From: Microbacterium luticocti DSM 19459
GTDB taxonomy: Bacteria; Actinomycetota; Actinomycetes; Actinomycetales; Microbacteriaceae
Assembly: GCF_000422405.1 (NCBI RefSeq)
Contig: NZ_AULS01000006.1
Coordinates: forward strand, 62,001 to 126,000
Length of the DNA: 64,000 nucleotides
Direction: 5' to 3'
Translations under genes and position numbers: made by a program
The notes under the pieces: generated by a model
The model's input: the letters and a program-made list of their open reading frames with translations, nothing else
Told to the model about the DNA's origin: nothing
Database searches by the model: none
Shown: positions 49,551 through 61,123 of the stretch, in pieces
Layout of the letters: the number at the start of each line of letters is the position of its first letter
Numbering within the stretch: the first letter of the stretch is position 1

Positions 49551-50987
49551 TCAGTCGGTGCCGCGGATGCCGGTGGTCGAGGCGATCACGTCGCGCATCT
49601 TCTTCTCGAGCGCCTCGTAGAACATCGACAGCGGGAACTCGTCGTCCAGCACCTGGTCGGTGTAGCCGCGCGGCGGTCCGGCGAGCACCTCGTCCGAGAG
49701 CCCGCGCGCCCACACCGACGCCGGGTGCGGGGTGACCACCGAGCGCACCAGGTCGTACGCGGCCAGCCAGTGCGCGGTCTTGGGCCGGTCGATCGAACGC
49801 CAGTACAGCTCGTCGATCGCGTTGCCCAGAGCCACCACCGCGCCGGGCACCTCGTCCCAGTCGAACGCGAGCGCCGTGTCGGTCCAGTGCAGCACGTTGC
49901 GCTGGTGCAGCCAGGCGAACAGCAGCTGACCGCCGAGCCCGTCGTAGTTGCGCACCCGCGACCCGGTGATCGCGAAGCGGAAGATGCGGTCGAAGATCAC
50001 CGCGTACTGCACGAGCTTCGCGTGGTCGAGGATCTGCTGCTCGGTCTCGCTGAGCGCCTCGGTCTCGGCCTTGGCCTGCAGCCGCTGCTGGATGCCGACG
50101 CACTCGCGGAACGCGGTCATGTCGCACCGCATCTCTTCGAGCGAGTACAGGAAGTACGGCATCCGCTGCTTGATCATGAACGGGTCGAACGGCAGGTCGC
50201 CGCGCATGTGCGTGCGGTCGTGGATGATGTCCCACATCACGAACGTCTCTTCGGCCAGCTTCTGGTCGTCGAGCATGCGGGCGGCGTCGGCCGGCAGGTC
50301 GAGCTTGGTGATCTCGGATGCCGCACGCACGACGCGGCGGTATCGTGCGGCCTCGCGGTCCTGGAAGATGGCGCCCCAGGTGAAGGTCGGGATCTCGCGC
50401 ATCGCCACGGTCTCGGGGAACAGCACGGCCGAGTTCGTGTCGTAGCCGGGCGTGAAGTCGATCAGCCGCAGCGAGACGAACAGCTTGTTACCGTAGTCAC
50501 CGGCCTCGAGCGCCGCGATGAACTCCGGCCAGATCACCTCGACGATCAGTGCCTCGACGTAGCGGTTGGAGGACCCGTTCTGCGTGTACATCGGGAACAC
50601 GACCAAGTGCCGCAGCCCGTCGACCCGGTGCTGCTCGGGGTGGAACTCGACGAGCGAGTCGTAGAAGTCGGGTACGCCGAACCCCTCATCCGCCCACCGC
50701 TGAAAGTCGCGGACGGATGCCTGCAGGTACGCGTCGTCGTGCGGGAACGCCGGCGCCAGCGCGCGGATCGCCGCGACGATCTGGGCGACCAGCTCACCGG
50801 CGCGCGGTTTGTCGGCCTCCTCGGGCACCGACCCGTCCTGCGCCTGGATCTGCTGGAGCGCGGTCGCGGCATCCTTCAGCACCCGCCAGGCGGCACTGCC
50901 CTCGGCGGTGGTGGCGTCCTCGACGACCTCCGGCTCACCGACGACGGCCTTGTCCGCACGGATGTCGTGGGTCTGGCTGAGGGTCAT
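49551..50987 (-). CDS. DUF6421-family protein of unknown function
   Basis: 478 residues, soluble, no signal peptide. Rich in aromatic and charged residues with conserved-looking segments PMYTQNGSSNRYVEALIVEV, MWDIIHDRTHMRGDLPFDPF and GGQLLFAWLHQRNVLHWTD. The His/Asp-rich HDRTHMRGD segment could bind metal, but no known catalytic motif is seen. I assign it to DUF6421 from memory of the family. GGAGG lies six bases before the ATG. It shares a 95-bp divergent promoter region with an Lrp-family regulator, which is probably its controller. Confidence 0.85.
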   Translation of the reverse strand: MTLSQTHDIRADKAVVGEPEVVEDATTAEGSAAWRVLKDAATALQQIQAQDGSVPEEADKPRAGELVAQIVAAIRALAPAFPHDDAYLQASVRDFQRWADEGFGVPDFYDSLVEFHPEQHRVDGLRHLVVFPMYTQNGSSNRYVEALIVEVIWPEFIAALEAGDYGNKLFVSLRLIDFTPGYDTNSAVLFPETVAMREIPTFTWGAIFQDREAARYRRVVRAASEITKLDLPADAARMLDDQKLAEETFVMWDIIHDRTHMRGDLPFDPFMIKQRMPYFLYSLEEMRCDMTAFRECVGIQQRLQAKAETEALSETEQQILDHAKLVQYAVIFDRIFRFAITGSRVRNYDGLGGQLLFAWLHQRNVLHWTDTALAFDWDEVPGAVVALGNAIDELYWRSIDRPKTAHWLAAYDLVRSVVTPHPASVWARGLSDEVLAGPPRGYTDQVLDDEFPLSMFYEALEKKMRDVIASTTGIRGTD

Positions 50988-51036
50988 GGGAAACCTCCGA
51001 TCTTCGAAGCTCGCGCCGCCGTGGCGGCGATTCGAT

Positions 51037-51082
51037 GGATTATTTACGGCTGCGATGCCGTACAACCGATAATATTACGGCG
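51037..51082. promoter_or_regulatory. AT-rich divergent promoter with TACGGC operator half-sites
   Basis: TACGGC (51045), GCCGTA (51057) and TACGGC (51076) form inverted and direct half-sites. Rightward -10 TAATAT (51070-51075) is seven bases before the Lrp ATG. Leftward, TTGTAC and TAATCC are spaced by 17 bp for the DUF6421 gene. Lrp autoregulation and control of DUF6421 is inferred. Confidence 0.6.
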
Positions 51083-51607
51083 ATGGCCGATGCGACACCC
51101 ACCCCGGGACTCGATGCGATCGACACGCGACTGCTCGCGGAGATCTCGCGCGACGCCCGGGCCACGCTCGCGCAGTTGGCGGGACTGGTCTCCCTGTCGG
51201 TCTCGGCCGTGCAGGCGCGGCTGCGTCGGCTCGAGTCGCGCGGCGTCATCGCGGGGTATCGCCCGATCCTCGACGCCGAAGCGGTCGGCAAGCCGCTGGC
51301 CGCGTTCGTCGAGATCACGCCGCTCGACCCCGCCCAGCCCGACAACGCGCCCGAGTTGCTCGAGCACCTCTCCGAGATCGAGGCGTGCCACTCGATCGCC
51401 GGCGACGCCAGCTACATGCTGTTCGTGCGGGTCGCGTCACCGCGCGAGCTGGAACGGCTGATCGGGCAGATCCGCCAGGCCGCCTCGGTGCGCACCCGCA
51501 CCACGATCGTGCTGCAGACCTTCTACGAGCACCGACCGCTCGTGCCGGCGACATCCACCGATCCTGATCGCCCTGCCGCCGGAACGGGCCGAGGAGACGC
51601 GGGCTGA
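51083..51607 (+). CDS. Lrp/AsnC-family transcriptional regulator
   Basis: 174 residues: HTH (LAQLAGLVSLSVSAVQARLR), linker and RAM domain (AAFVEITPLDPAQPDNAPEL, CHSIAGDASYMLFVRVASPR). Leaderless start behind TAATAT. Divergent from the DUF6421 gene, whose expression it probably controls in response to a small amino-acid-like ligand. Confidence 0.93.
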   Translation: MADATPTPGLDAIDTRLLAEISRDARATLAQLAGLVSLSVSAVQARLRRLESRGVIAGYRPILDAEAVGKPLAAFVEITPLDPAQPDNAPELLEHLSEIEACHSIAGDASYMLFVRVASPRELERLIGQIRQAASVRTRTTIVLQTFYEHRPLVPATSTDPDRPAAGTGRGDAG

Positions 51608-51787
51608 CCAGCGGCGTTCCGACGCGGTCGCCGGGTCCTCCCCTGCACAGACGGGGGTGGCCGAAGTGCGCGGTCGGGGGCATGATGGGGCCAGAGGGGC
51701 GGCACCGAGCCGCGCCGCCCGCATGCAGGTCACGGCGACGCCGTGTCGACGGCCGTCGCCGCACGCAGGTGCCGGGAGGCGATATCG
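51608..51787 (+). promoter_or_regulatory. upstream region of the aconitase gene
   Basis: 180 bp without a gene. CATGAT near 51680 is the only -10-like hexamer seen and is weak; GGGAGGCGATATCG ahead of the ATG supplies the ribosome binding site. No operator is recognisable. Confidence 0.3.
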
Positions 51788-54592
<2,805 letters not shown>

Positions 54593-54641
54593 GCGCGGGG
54601 GATACATCGCACGGTGGATGCGGCATCCGTCCCCGCTCCCG

Positions 54642-54647
54642 TAGCGT
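54642..54647 (+). promoter_or_regulatory. -10 element (TAGCGT) of a leaderless promoter
   Basis: TAGCGT, seven bases, then the GTG start of the histidine kinase gene. The identical hexamer and spacing occur at 62291 and, on the other strand, at 48228-48233. Confidence 0.55.
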
Positions 54648-54654
54648 GAAGGGC

Positions 54655-55824
54655 GTGTTCCGCCCGCTGCGCACCCACCAGATCGTCATCGACACGATCG
54701 TGGCGGCGCTGTTCGCGCTGCTGTGCCTGCCCGGCGAGCTGGCGGTGGACATCGGCGGTACGCCGTTGCACGTACCGGTCGCGGTGCTGCTGTGCCTGAT
54801 CTTCGGCGGCGCCGTCGCGGTGCGCCGCATGTCACCGCCGCTCGCCCTCGGCCTGGCCTGGGCCGGAGCGGCGCTGCAGATGAGCTTCGGTCGCCCGCCC
54901 ACCGCGGTCGACCTCGCCGTGTTCGCGGTGCTCTACACGGCGGCCGCCTACGGCACCCGTGCGGTGTTCTGGGCCGGTTTCGCCTCGGCGCTGGTCGGCG
55001 CGGCGGTGGCGACCGTGTACCTGTACGTCGTGCTCACCGGCGCCCGGTTCGGTCTGCAGACCCTCCCCCTCGCGGTGGCGGTGCTCATCGCGGCCGCCTT
55101 CGCCCTGCTGCTGGCCTGGACCACCGGTGCCCTGGTGCGCACCGCCCGGCGGGCGCGCACCGACCGGGCGGCGCAGCTGCGGGCGCAGGCCGATGCCGCC
55201 GCCGAGCAGGAACGGGCGCGCATCGCCCGCGACATGCACGACGTGGTCGCCCACTCGCTCGCAGTGGTGATCGCGCAGGCCGACGGCGCACGGTACGCCG
55301 CGGCATCCGACCCTGCGGCGCAGGCCGAGGCGCTGGGCACCATCTCGACCACGGCGCGGGCGGCGCTCGCCGATGTGCGCCTGCTGCTGGCCCAGTTGCG
55401 CCACCGCGAAGAGGACGGCCCGCAGCCGACTCTCGCCGACCTCGACACCCTGTTCGCGCAGGTGCGCACCGCCGGACTCGAGCTGCGGGTGACGATCGAC
55501 CCCGCGCCGCGCAGCGAGGTGCCGACGGCGGTGCAGCTGGCCGTCTACCGCATTCTGCAAGAGGCGCTCACCAACGCGCTGCGCCACGGCGCCGGCGGCA
55601 CGGTGGACCTCACCCTGGCGTGGCACGCCGACCGGGTGGAGTTGGCCGTGCGCAACGGGCTGCGCGCCGGGCACAGCGCCGCACCGGCCGCGCCGACGTC
55701 GACCGGGCACGGGCTGATCGGCATGCGCGAGCGGGCGCTGCTGGTGGGCGGCATGATGGATGCCGGTGCCGAAGGCGACATGTTCGTCGTGCGCGCCCGC
55801 ATCCCGATGGCAGGCTCGATGTGA
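54655..55824 (+). CDS. NarL-type sensor histidine kinase
   Basis: 389 residues. About five N-terminal membrane helices (VIDTIVAALFALLCLPGELA first, with little extracellular domain), a HisKA_3 dimer helix with phospho-acceptor H195 in ERARIARDMHDVVAHSLAVV, and a HATPase_c domain (ILQEALTNALRHG, STGHGLIGMRERA). Short loops suggest it senses a membrane or lipid signal, as DesK and LiaS do. Its response regulator gene follows after a 33-bp tandem repeat. Confidence 0.92.
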   Translation: MFRPLRTHQIVIDTIVAALFALLCLPGELAVDIGGTPLHVPVAVLLCLIFGGAVAVRRMSPPLALGLAWAGAALQMSFGRPPTAVDLAVFAVLYTAAAYGTRAVFWAGFASALVGAAVATVYLYVVLTGARFGLQTLPLAVAVLIAAAFALLLAWTTGALVRTARRARTDRAAQLRAQADAAAEQERARIARDMHDVVAHSLAVVIAQADGARYAAASDPAAQAEALGTISTTARAALADVRLLLAQLRHREEDGPQPTLADLDTLFAQVRTAGLELRVTIDPAPRSEVPTAVQLAVYRILQEALTNALRHGAGGTVDLTLAWHADRVELAVRNGLRAGHSAAPAAPTSTGHGLIGMRERALLVGGMMDAGAEGDMFVVRARIPMAGSM

Positions 55825-55915
55825 ACGCCGGGTGCGGCGGCGGGGGAGCTGTGAACGCCGGGCGCGCCGGCGACGATGCTGTGGACGCCGGGTGCGCCGG
55901 CGGGGGAGGACGGGG
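55821..55915 (+). repeat. ~31-bp tandem repeat starting at the kinase stop codon
   Basis: (C/A)TGTG(A/G)ACGCCGGG(T/C)GCG recurs at about 55821, 55851 and 55881. The first copy contains the TGA stop. It separates kinase and regulator genes by 91 bp. Confidence 0.7.
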
Positions 55916-56554
55916 ATGATCCGCGTCGTGTTGGCGGACGATCAGGCGCTGTTCCGCGCCGGCATCCGCATGGTGATCGACTCGCAGGCCGACCTCGAGG
56001 TCGTGGGTGAGGCATCCGACGGTCGTGAGGCCATCGACGTGGTGCGGCAGACCCGACCGGACGTGGTGCTGATGGACATCCGGATGCCGGTGATGGACGG
56101 GCTGGCCGCCACCGCCGAACTGCTGGCCGACGCGGACGCCCCGCGCATCGTGATGCTCACCACGTTCGACCTCGACGAGGCGGCGGCCCGGGCGATCCGG
56201 CAGGGGGCGAGCGGGTTTCTGCTCAAGGACGCCGACCCGGAGTTCCTGCTCGCCGCGATCCGCACCGTGCACGCCGGATCGGCGGTGATCGCGGCATCGG
56301 CCACCCGCGATCTGTTCGCGCAGACCGCCCCCGCCGCCCCGGCGCCGGTGCCTGACGCGTTCGGCACGCTGACCGAGCGGGAACGCGAGATCTTCGCCTT
56401 GGCGGCGCGCGGCCTGTCGAACGCCGAGATCGCGGCACGCGAATACCTCAGCGAGGCGACCGTCAAGACGCACATCAGCCGGATCCTGACCAAGCTGGCG
56501 CTGCGCGACCGGGTGCAGCTGGTGGTGTTCGCCTTCGAGCACGGACTGGCGTGA
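55916..56554 (+). CDS. NarL/LuxR-family response regulator
   Basis: 212 residues: receiver domain (IRVVLADDQALFRAGIRMVI) with phospho-acceptor D54 in VVLMDIRMP and the K in LLKDAD, and a C-terminal LuxR HTH (LTEREREIFALAARGLSNAE, YLSEATVKTHISRILTKLAL). Pairs with the preceding kinase. GGAGGACGGGG lies before the ATG. Target genes are unknown. Confidence 0.93.
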   Translation: MIRVVLADDQALFRAGIRMVIDSQADLEVVGEASDGREAIDVVRQTRPDVVLMDIRMPVMDGLAATAELLADADAPRIVMLTTFDLDEAAARAIRQGASGFLLKDADPEFLLAAIRTVHAGSAVIAASATRDLFAQTAPAAPAPVPDAFGTLTEREREIFALAARGLSNAEIAAREYLSEATVKTHISRILTKLALRDRVQLVVFAFEHGLA

Positions 56555-56561
56555 GGCCTGC

Positions 56562-56637
56562 GGGCCGTCGACAGGCTGGATCGGGTCGAAAGCCGCCCCC
56601 GCGGCGGCGTGGTGCCGTCTCAGCCTGTCGACGGCAC
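56562..56637. repeat. palindromic repeat family E, copy 2 (76 bp)
   Basis: GGGCCGTCGACAGGCT and AGCCTGTCGACGGCAC arms; same length as copy 1 and again between two convergent gene ends. Confidence 0.8.
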
Positions 56638-56660
56638 GGGTGACGGCCGTATCGACCGGC

Positions 56661-57137
56661 TCAGTGCCCGACGACGGCGAGCACCAGTCCGGTGGGGATG
56701 CTCACGGCCAGCAGCACCACCAGGGCCCGGAACCCCCACAGCAGCACCGGATGGGCAGGCGCCCCGCCGCGGGTCGCGGCGACGATGACCGCGAGGGCGA
56801 CCACCAGCAGCGCACCGCCGGTGAAGGTCAGCGCGATCAGCCCCGACAGCTGCCCCGCCAGCACGCCGGCGTTGCCGAGCGTGAACAGCACGAATCCGAC
56901 CCAGGCGGTGCGCATGCTCGCGTGCTGAGCCAGCCAGGCGAGCGCGGCTCCCAGGCCGACCTGCGCGACCCCGCCCACCAGCACCAGGTAGGCCGTCGCC
57001 CACGCCGTCTTCTGGGTGCTCGCGTAGGCGGTCGCCGCGGCCAGTAGGCCGCCGGCGACGGTGCACACCAGTGCCGACACGAGGTACGGGAGCGCCCGGC
57101 GCAGTGCACCGGGCGCTCCCGTCATGGCATCGGTCAC
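56661..57137 (-). CDS. small four-helix membrane protein
   Basis: 158 residues, four hydrophobic helices (YLVSALVCTVAGGLLAAATA, AYLVLVGGVAQVGLGAALAW, LIALTFTGGALLVVALAVIV, GFRALVVLLAVSIPTGLVLA) and short polar loops. No family recognised. ATG overlaps the stop of the E2 gene by 4 bp, so it is the last gene of the dehydrogenase operon. Confidence 0.8.
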   Translation of the reverse strand: MTDAMTGAPGALRRALPYLVSALVCTVAGGLLAAATAYASTQKTAWATAYLVLVGGVAQVGLGAALAWLAQHASMRTAWVGFVLFTLGNAGVLAGQLSGLIALTFTGGALLVVALAVIVAATRGGAPAHPVLLWGFRALVVLLAVSIPTGLVLAVVGH

Positions 57138-58615
57138 ACCAGGATCCGCAGCGGCTCGGTGAGCAGGTCGGTCAGATCCTTCAGGAAGGCGGCCGCCCCG
57201 GCCCCGTCGAGCACCCGGTGGTCGACCGTGATGGTCAGCCGCGTGCGCGGGCGGATCTGTACTTCGCCGTCGACGACGACCGCTTCGTCGGCCGTGCCGC
57301 CCACGGCGACGATGATCGCCTCGGGCGGGTTGATCACCGCGGTGAACTGGTCGACCCCGAACATGCCGAGGTTCGACACTGAGATCGTGCCGCCGCTCAT
57401 CTCGTCGAGCTTGAGGCGGCCGGCACGCGCACGCGCCGCGAGGTCTTTGACCTCGGCGCCGATCGCGGTGACCGACTTCTTGTCGGCGTCCTTGACGACG
57501 GGCACGACCAACCCGTCATCGAGGGCGACGGCCACGCCGACGTTCACGTGCTTGTGCCGCAGGATCGCGTCGCCGCCGAACGAGGCGTTCGCCTCGGGGT
57601 GCATCGCGAGCGCCACGGCCACGGCCCGCACGATCAGGTCGTTCACGCTCACCTTGACGCCCGCGTCGGCCAGGCGCGTGTTGATGTCGCGGCGCACCTC
57701 GGTCAGCCGCGACGCGTCGACCACGCTGGTCAGCTGGAACACCGGCACCAGTGCGGCCTCGGTCAGCCGACGCGCGGTGACCTTGCGGATCTGCGACATC
57801 GGCACCCGCTCGTCGTCGTCGAGCGGGGTCGCCACCGGCGCGGCCGAGGCGGGTGCCGCCTGCGGCTCGGACGGGGTCGGCGGGGTCGCCGGGGCGACGG
57901 ATGCCGCAGCCTGCGGTGTCGCCGTCGGCTGACCGCCGAGCAGCTGCTCGATGTCGGCGCGCACGATGCGGCCGCCGGGACCGGTGCCGGTCACGGTCGC
58001 CAGGTCGATGCCGTTGCTGCGCGCGAGCGAGCGCACCAGCGGGGTGGCCTTGATCCGCTCGCCAGGGGCGTGGGCGGGCGCGCCGCCCTCGGCGGCAGGT
58101 TCGCCGGTCTCGGCGGCGGGTTCGCCGGTCTTCTCGGCGGCACCGGATGCTTCGCCTGCACCGTCGGTGTCACCCCCGGCCTTCGACCGGTCGGCGTCCT
58201 CGGCCGGGGCGGGCTCGGATGCTGCCGACGTCGCGGCCGCGGCATCCCCGCCGGCACCCCCGGACGCCGCGGCATCCGAGCCGGCGCCGGACGACGCGGC
58301 ATCCGCACCATCGGACGGCGCGGCATCCGCACCACCGGACGACGCGGACGCCGACCCGGAGCCGGACGACGCAGACCCCGACCCGTCGCCGATCACGGCG
58401 ATCGGCGCACCGATGGCGACGTTCTCGCCCGGCTGCACCAGGATCTTCTCGAGCACACCGCCCTCGTAGGCCTCCAGGTCCATCACGGCCTTGTCGGTCT
58501 CGATCTCGGCGATCACGTCACCGCGCTCGACGGTGTCGCCCTCGGCCTTGAGCCACTGGGCGATGGCACCCTCGGTCATGGTGTCCGACAGGCGCGGCAT
58601 GAACACTTCAGGCAT
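57134..58615 (-). CDS. 2-oxoacid dehydrogenase E2 (dihydrolipoamide acyltransferase)
   Basis: 493 residues: N-terminal lipoyl domain with lipoyl-lysine K42 in ETDKAVMDLEAYEGG, a very long linker (residues ~80-195) rich in Ala, Ser, Asp, Glu, Gly and Pro, a peripheral-subunit-binding domain (ATPLVRSLARSNGIDLATVT) and the catalytic core with TVDHRVLDGAG near the C-terminus. Takes the acyl group from E1 to CoA. Twelve bases separate it from the E1beta gene. One lipoyl domain only. E3 is not in the window. Confidence 0.93.
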   Translation of the reverse strand: MPEVFMPRLSDTMTEGAIAQWLKAEGDTVERGDVIAEIETDKAVMDLEAYEGGVLEKILVQPGENVAIGAPIAVIGDGSGSASSGSGSASASSGGADAAPSDGADAASSGAGSDAAASGGAGGDAAAATSAASEPAPAEDADRSKAGGDTDGAGEASGAAEKTGEPAAETGEPAAEGGAPAHAPGERIKATPLVRSLARSNGIDLATVTGTGPGGRIVRADIEQLLGGQPTATPQAAASVAPATPPTPSEPQAAPASAAPVATPLDDDERVPMSQIRKVTARRLTEAALVPVFQLTSVVDASRLTEVRRDINTRLADAGVKVSVNDLIVRAVAVALAMHPEANASFGGDAILRHKHVNVGVAVALDDGLVVPVVKDADKKSVTAIGAEVKDLAARARAGRLKLDEMSGGTISVSNLGMFGVDQFTAVINPPEAIIVAVGGTADEAVVVDGEVQIRPRTRLTITVDHRVLDGAGAAAFLKDLTDLLTEPLRILV

Positions 58616-58627
58616 CGCGTTCCCCTC

Positions 58628-59653
58628 CTAACGCGCGAACCGCGTCGCGTCGAGCTGTTCGTTGATGACACGGATCAGCGCGTCTGCATCCGGCAGCGCG
58701 ATCTTCTCCAGCGACTTCGCGTACGGCAGCGGCACCTCGGCCGCACCCACGCGCCGCACCGGCGCGTCGAGGTAGTCGAACGCGCCCTCCTGGATCGTCG
58801 CGGCGATCTCGGCGCCGATCCCGTAGGTGAGCCAGTCGTCCTCGAGCACGACCGCCTTGCCGGTCTTGCGCACCGAACGGCAGATCGTCTCGCGGTCCAG
58901 CGGCCGCAGGCTGCACAGGTCGACGACCTCGATCGACACGCCCTGCTCGGCCATGCGCCGCGCCACGTCCTTCGCGATCACCGCCGACCGCGAGTAGCCC
59001 ACCACGGTCAGGTCGGTGCCCTCGACGGTCACCTTCGCCTTGCCGATCTCGGCCACGGCATCCCCCTCGGGCACCTCGCCCTTGGTGTTGTACAGCGACA
59101 GGTTCTCGAGGAACAGCACCGGGTCGTCGTCGCGAATGGATGCCAGGAGCATCGCCTTCGCGTCGGCCGGGGTCGACGGGGCCACGACCTTCAGCCCCGG
59201 GATGTGCGCGTACCAGACCTCGAGGTTCTGCGAGTGTGTGGCGGCCAGCTGCTGCCCACCGCCGCCGGGCGTGCGGATCACCAGCGGCACCGAGGTCTGC
59301 CCGCCGAACATGCCGTAGATCTTGGCGGCGTGGTTCACGATCTGGTCGATCGCGATCAGCGAGAAGTTGATCGTCATGATCTCGACGACCGGGCGCATGC
59401 CGAGCATCGCCGCGCCGATCGCGGCGCCGGTGAAACCCTCTTCCGAGATCGGGGTGTCGCGCACCCGCTCGGGGCCGAACTCCTTCAGCAGGCCCTCGGT
59501 GATCTTGTACGACCCCTCGAAGATCCCGATCTCTTCACCCAGCAGGATGACCTCGGGGTTGCGCAGCATCTCGTCGCGCAGCGCGTCGTGCAGCGCCTGA
59601 CGGTAGGTGACCAGCGACGTCGACACAGGCTTCCCTTCATCGTTCGGTGTCAT
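58628..59653 (-). CDS. 2-oxoacid dehydrogenase E1 subunit beta
   Basis: 341 residues; TPP-dependent E1beta with LLGEEIGIFEGSYKITEGLL, DTPISEEGFTGAAIGAAMLG and C-terminal HxxP-type transketolase domain (VVLEDDWLTYGIGAEIAATI). Forms the heterotetramer with the E1alpha subunit encoded one base upstream. Sequence is closest in feel to pyruvate and acetoin dehydrogenase E1beta; branched-chain substrates cannot be excluded. Confidence 0.93.
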   Translation of the reverse strand: MTPNDEGKPVSTSLVTYRQALHDALRDEMLRNPEVILLGEEIGIFEGSYKITEGLLKEFGPERVRDTPISEEGFTGAAIGAAMLGMRPVVEIMTINFSLIAIDQIVNHAAKIYGMFGGQTSVPLVIRTPGGGGQQLAATHSQNLEVWYAHIPGLKVVAPSTPADAKAMLLASIRDDDPVLFLENLSLYNTKGEVPEGDAVAEIGKAKVTVEGTDLTVVGYSRSAVIAKDVARRMAEQGVSIEVVDLCSLRPLDRETICRSVRKTGKAVVLEDDWLTYGIGAEIAATIQEGAFDYLDAPVRRVGAAEVPLPYAKSLEKIALPDADALIRVINEQLDATRFAR

Positions 59654-59654
59654 C

Positions 59655-61076
59655 TCACGCCTCCTTGTCCCAGCCCGCGGCCAGGACCGGGTCGCCGGGC
59701 ATCAGTCGGGGGGCATTGGCGACCGCGGTCGCGTACGTGTAGTCGAACAGCCGCTCGGGCGCGGGCTCGGGGCTGGCGTCGGCGAACGCGATGGCCTCGG
59801 CCACCTCGTTGACCACGTCGCCGTCGATCGTGTCGGCGGATGCCTCGTCGAGCACGCCGTCCTCGATCAGCTCGTGACGGTAGGCGGGCACCGGATCGAG
59901 CTTCTTGAGCTCGGCGACCTCCTCCTTGCTGCGGTAGCGGGCCGGGTCGACCACGGAGTGTCCCTTGAGGCGGTGGCTCATCACTTCGAGGATGCCCGGC
60001 TGCCGCTTCTCGCGGGCCGCGTCGAGCATCTCGACGGCGGCAAGCCGCACCGCCTCGGGGTCGTCGCCGTCCACCCGGCGCCCGGGGATGCGGTACGAGC
60101 ATCCCCGCTTGTACAGCTCGGGCTCACCCGAGGCGTGTTCCACCGTGGTGGCCATGCCCATGCCGTTGTTGATGATCACGTAGACGATCGGCAGCTTCCA
60201 GATCGCGGCGAGGTTCAGCGCCTCGTGGAACGCGCCGATGTTCGTGGTGCCGTCGCCCATCTGGCACATCACGGCCTCGGCGTCCGGCCCCGGCTTGCTG
60301 CGCGACGCGATCGCCAGCGCGGCGCCGGTGGCCAGCGGAATCTGCCCGCCGACGATGCCGTAGCCGCCGAGCATCCGCTTGTCGGCGTCGTACATGTGCA
60401 TCGAACCGCCCAGGCCGCGCGAGACGCCGTCGACCCGGCCGAACAGTTCGGCCATGACGCGGCCGGTGCCCAGGCCCCGGGCGATCGCGTAACCGTGGTC
60501 GCGGTAGTTCGTGTACAGGTAGTCGGTGGGGCGCAGCGCTGCCATCAGTCCCACCACGGTGGGCTCTTCGCCGAGGTTGAGGTGGCAGTAGCCGCCGATC
60601 TTGGCGCGCGTGTACATCTCGCCGGCGCGCTGCTCGAACTCACGGATCAGCGCCATCTCGCGGTAGTACCCGATGCGGGTCTGCGCGTCCGGCTGCGGCA
60701 CGGCGGCCGGTGCCGACGGCGCGGCCTGCGCGGTCGTGGCGGCCGCCTTGCCCGCGGCGGTCTTTCCCGTGGCCTTCGTCGCGCCGGTCTTGCCCGCGGC
60801 GGTCTTGCCCGAGGCGGTCTTGCCCGCGGCGGTCCGGCTGCGGGGGGCGGATGCGCTCGACCTGCCCTTCGGCGCGGCTGCGGCCGCCTTCGTGCCGCGG
60901 CGCGGTGCCGCGGCCGCACCCTGCGCGGGCGCGGCGGTCGTGGCATCCCCGCTCGCACGTGCCCCCGCGGATCTCGCGGGGGCCTTCTTCTTGCGTGTCG
61001 TCGTCGCGTCGTCCGCGCGCGCGTCACCGCCGGTGGCGGTCTTCTCGCGCTGCGGATCCTGCGTTCGTCCGGCCAT
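59655..61076 (-). CDS. pdhA: pyruvate dehydrogenase E1 subunit alpha with long basic N-terminal tail
   Basis: TPP motif GDGTTNIGAFHEALNLAAIW ending IINN, phospho-loop-like YRSKEE, and GYCHLNLGEEPTVVG are typical of PdhA. The catalytic part starts near residue 130. Before it is a 128-residue tail of Ala, Lys, Thr, Gly and Arg with KTAAGK repeats (residues ~82-113) that resembles histone H1 or mycobacterial HupB tails. The tail is part of the same frame and uses similar codons, but normal PdhA is ~330-370 residues. ATG 61076 is the only clear start. Cytoplasmic E1 of the pyruvate dehydrogenase complex. Confidence 0.92.
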   Translation of the reverse strand: MAGRTQDPQREKTATGGDARADDATTTRKKKAPARSAGARASGDATTAAPAQGAAAAPRRGTKAAAAAPKGRSSASAPRSRTAAGKTASGKTAAGKTGATKATGKTAAGKAAATTAQAAPSAPAAVPQPDAQTRIGYYREMALIREFEQRAGEMYTRAKIGGYCHLNLGEEPTVVGLMAALRPTDYLYTNYRDHGYAIARGLGTGRVMAELFGRVDGVSRGLGGSMHMYDADKRMLGGYGIVGGQIPLATGAALAIASRSKPGPDAEAVMCQMGDGTTNIGAFHEALNLAAIWKLPIVYVIINNGMGMATTVEHASGEPELYKRGCSYRIPGRRVDGDDPEAVRLAAVEMLDAAREKRQPGILEVMSHRLKGHSVVDPARYRSKEEVAELKKLDPVPAYRHELIEDGVLDEASADTIDGDVVNEVAEAIAFADASPEPAPERLFDYTYATAVANAPRLMPGDPVLAAGWDKEA

Positions 61077-61123
61077 TGTGAATCCCTCTCACCGAACAAC
61101 GCGGCTTGTGACCGCGTGCCTCG

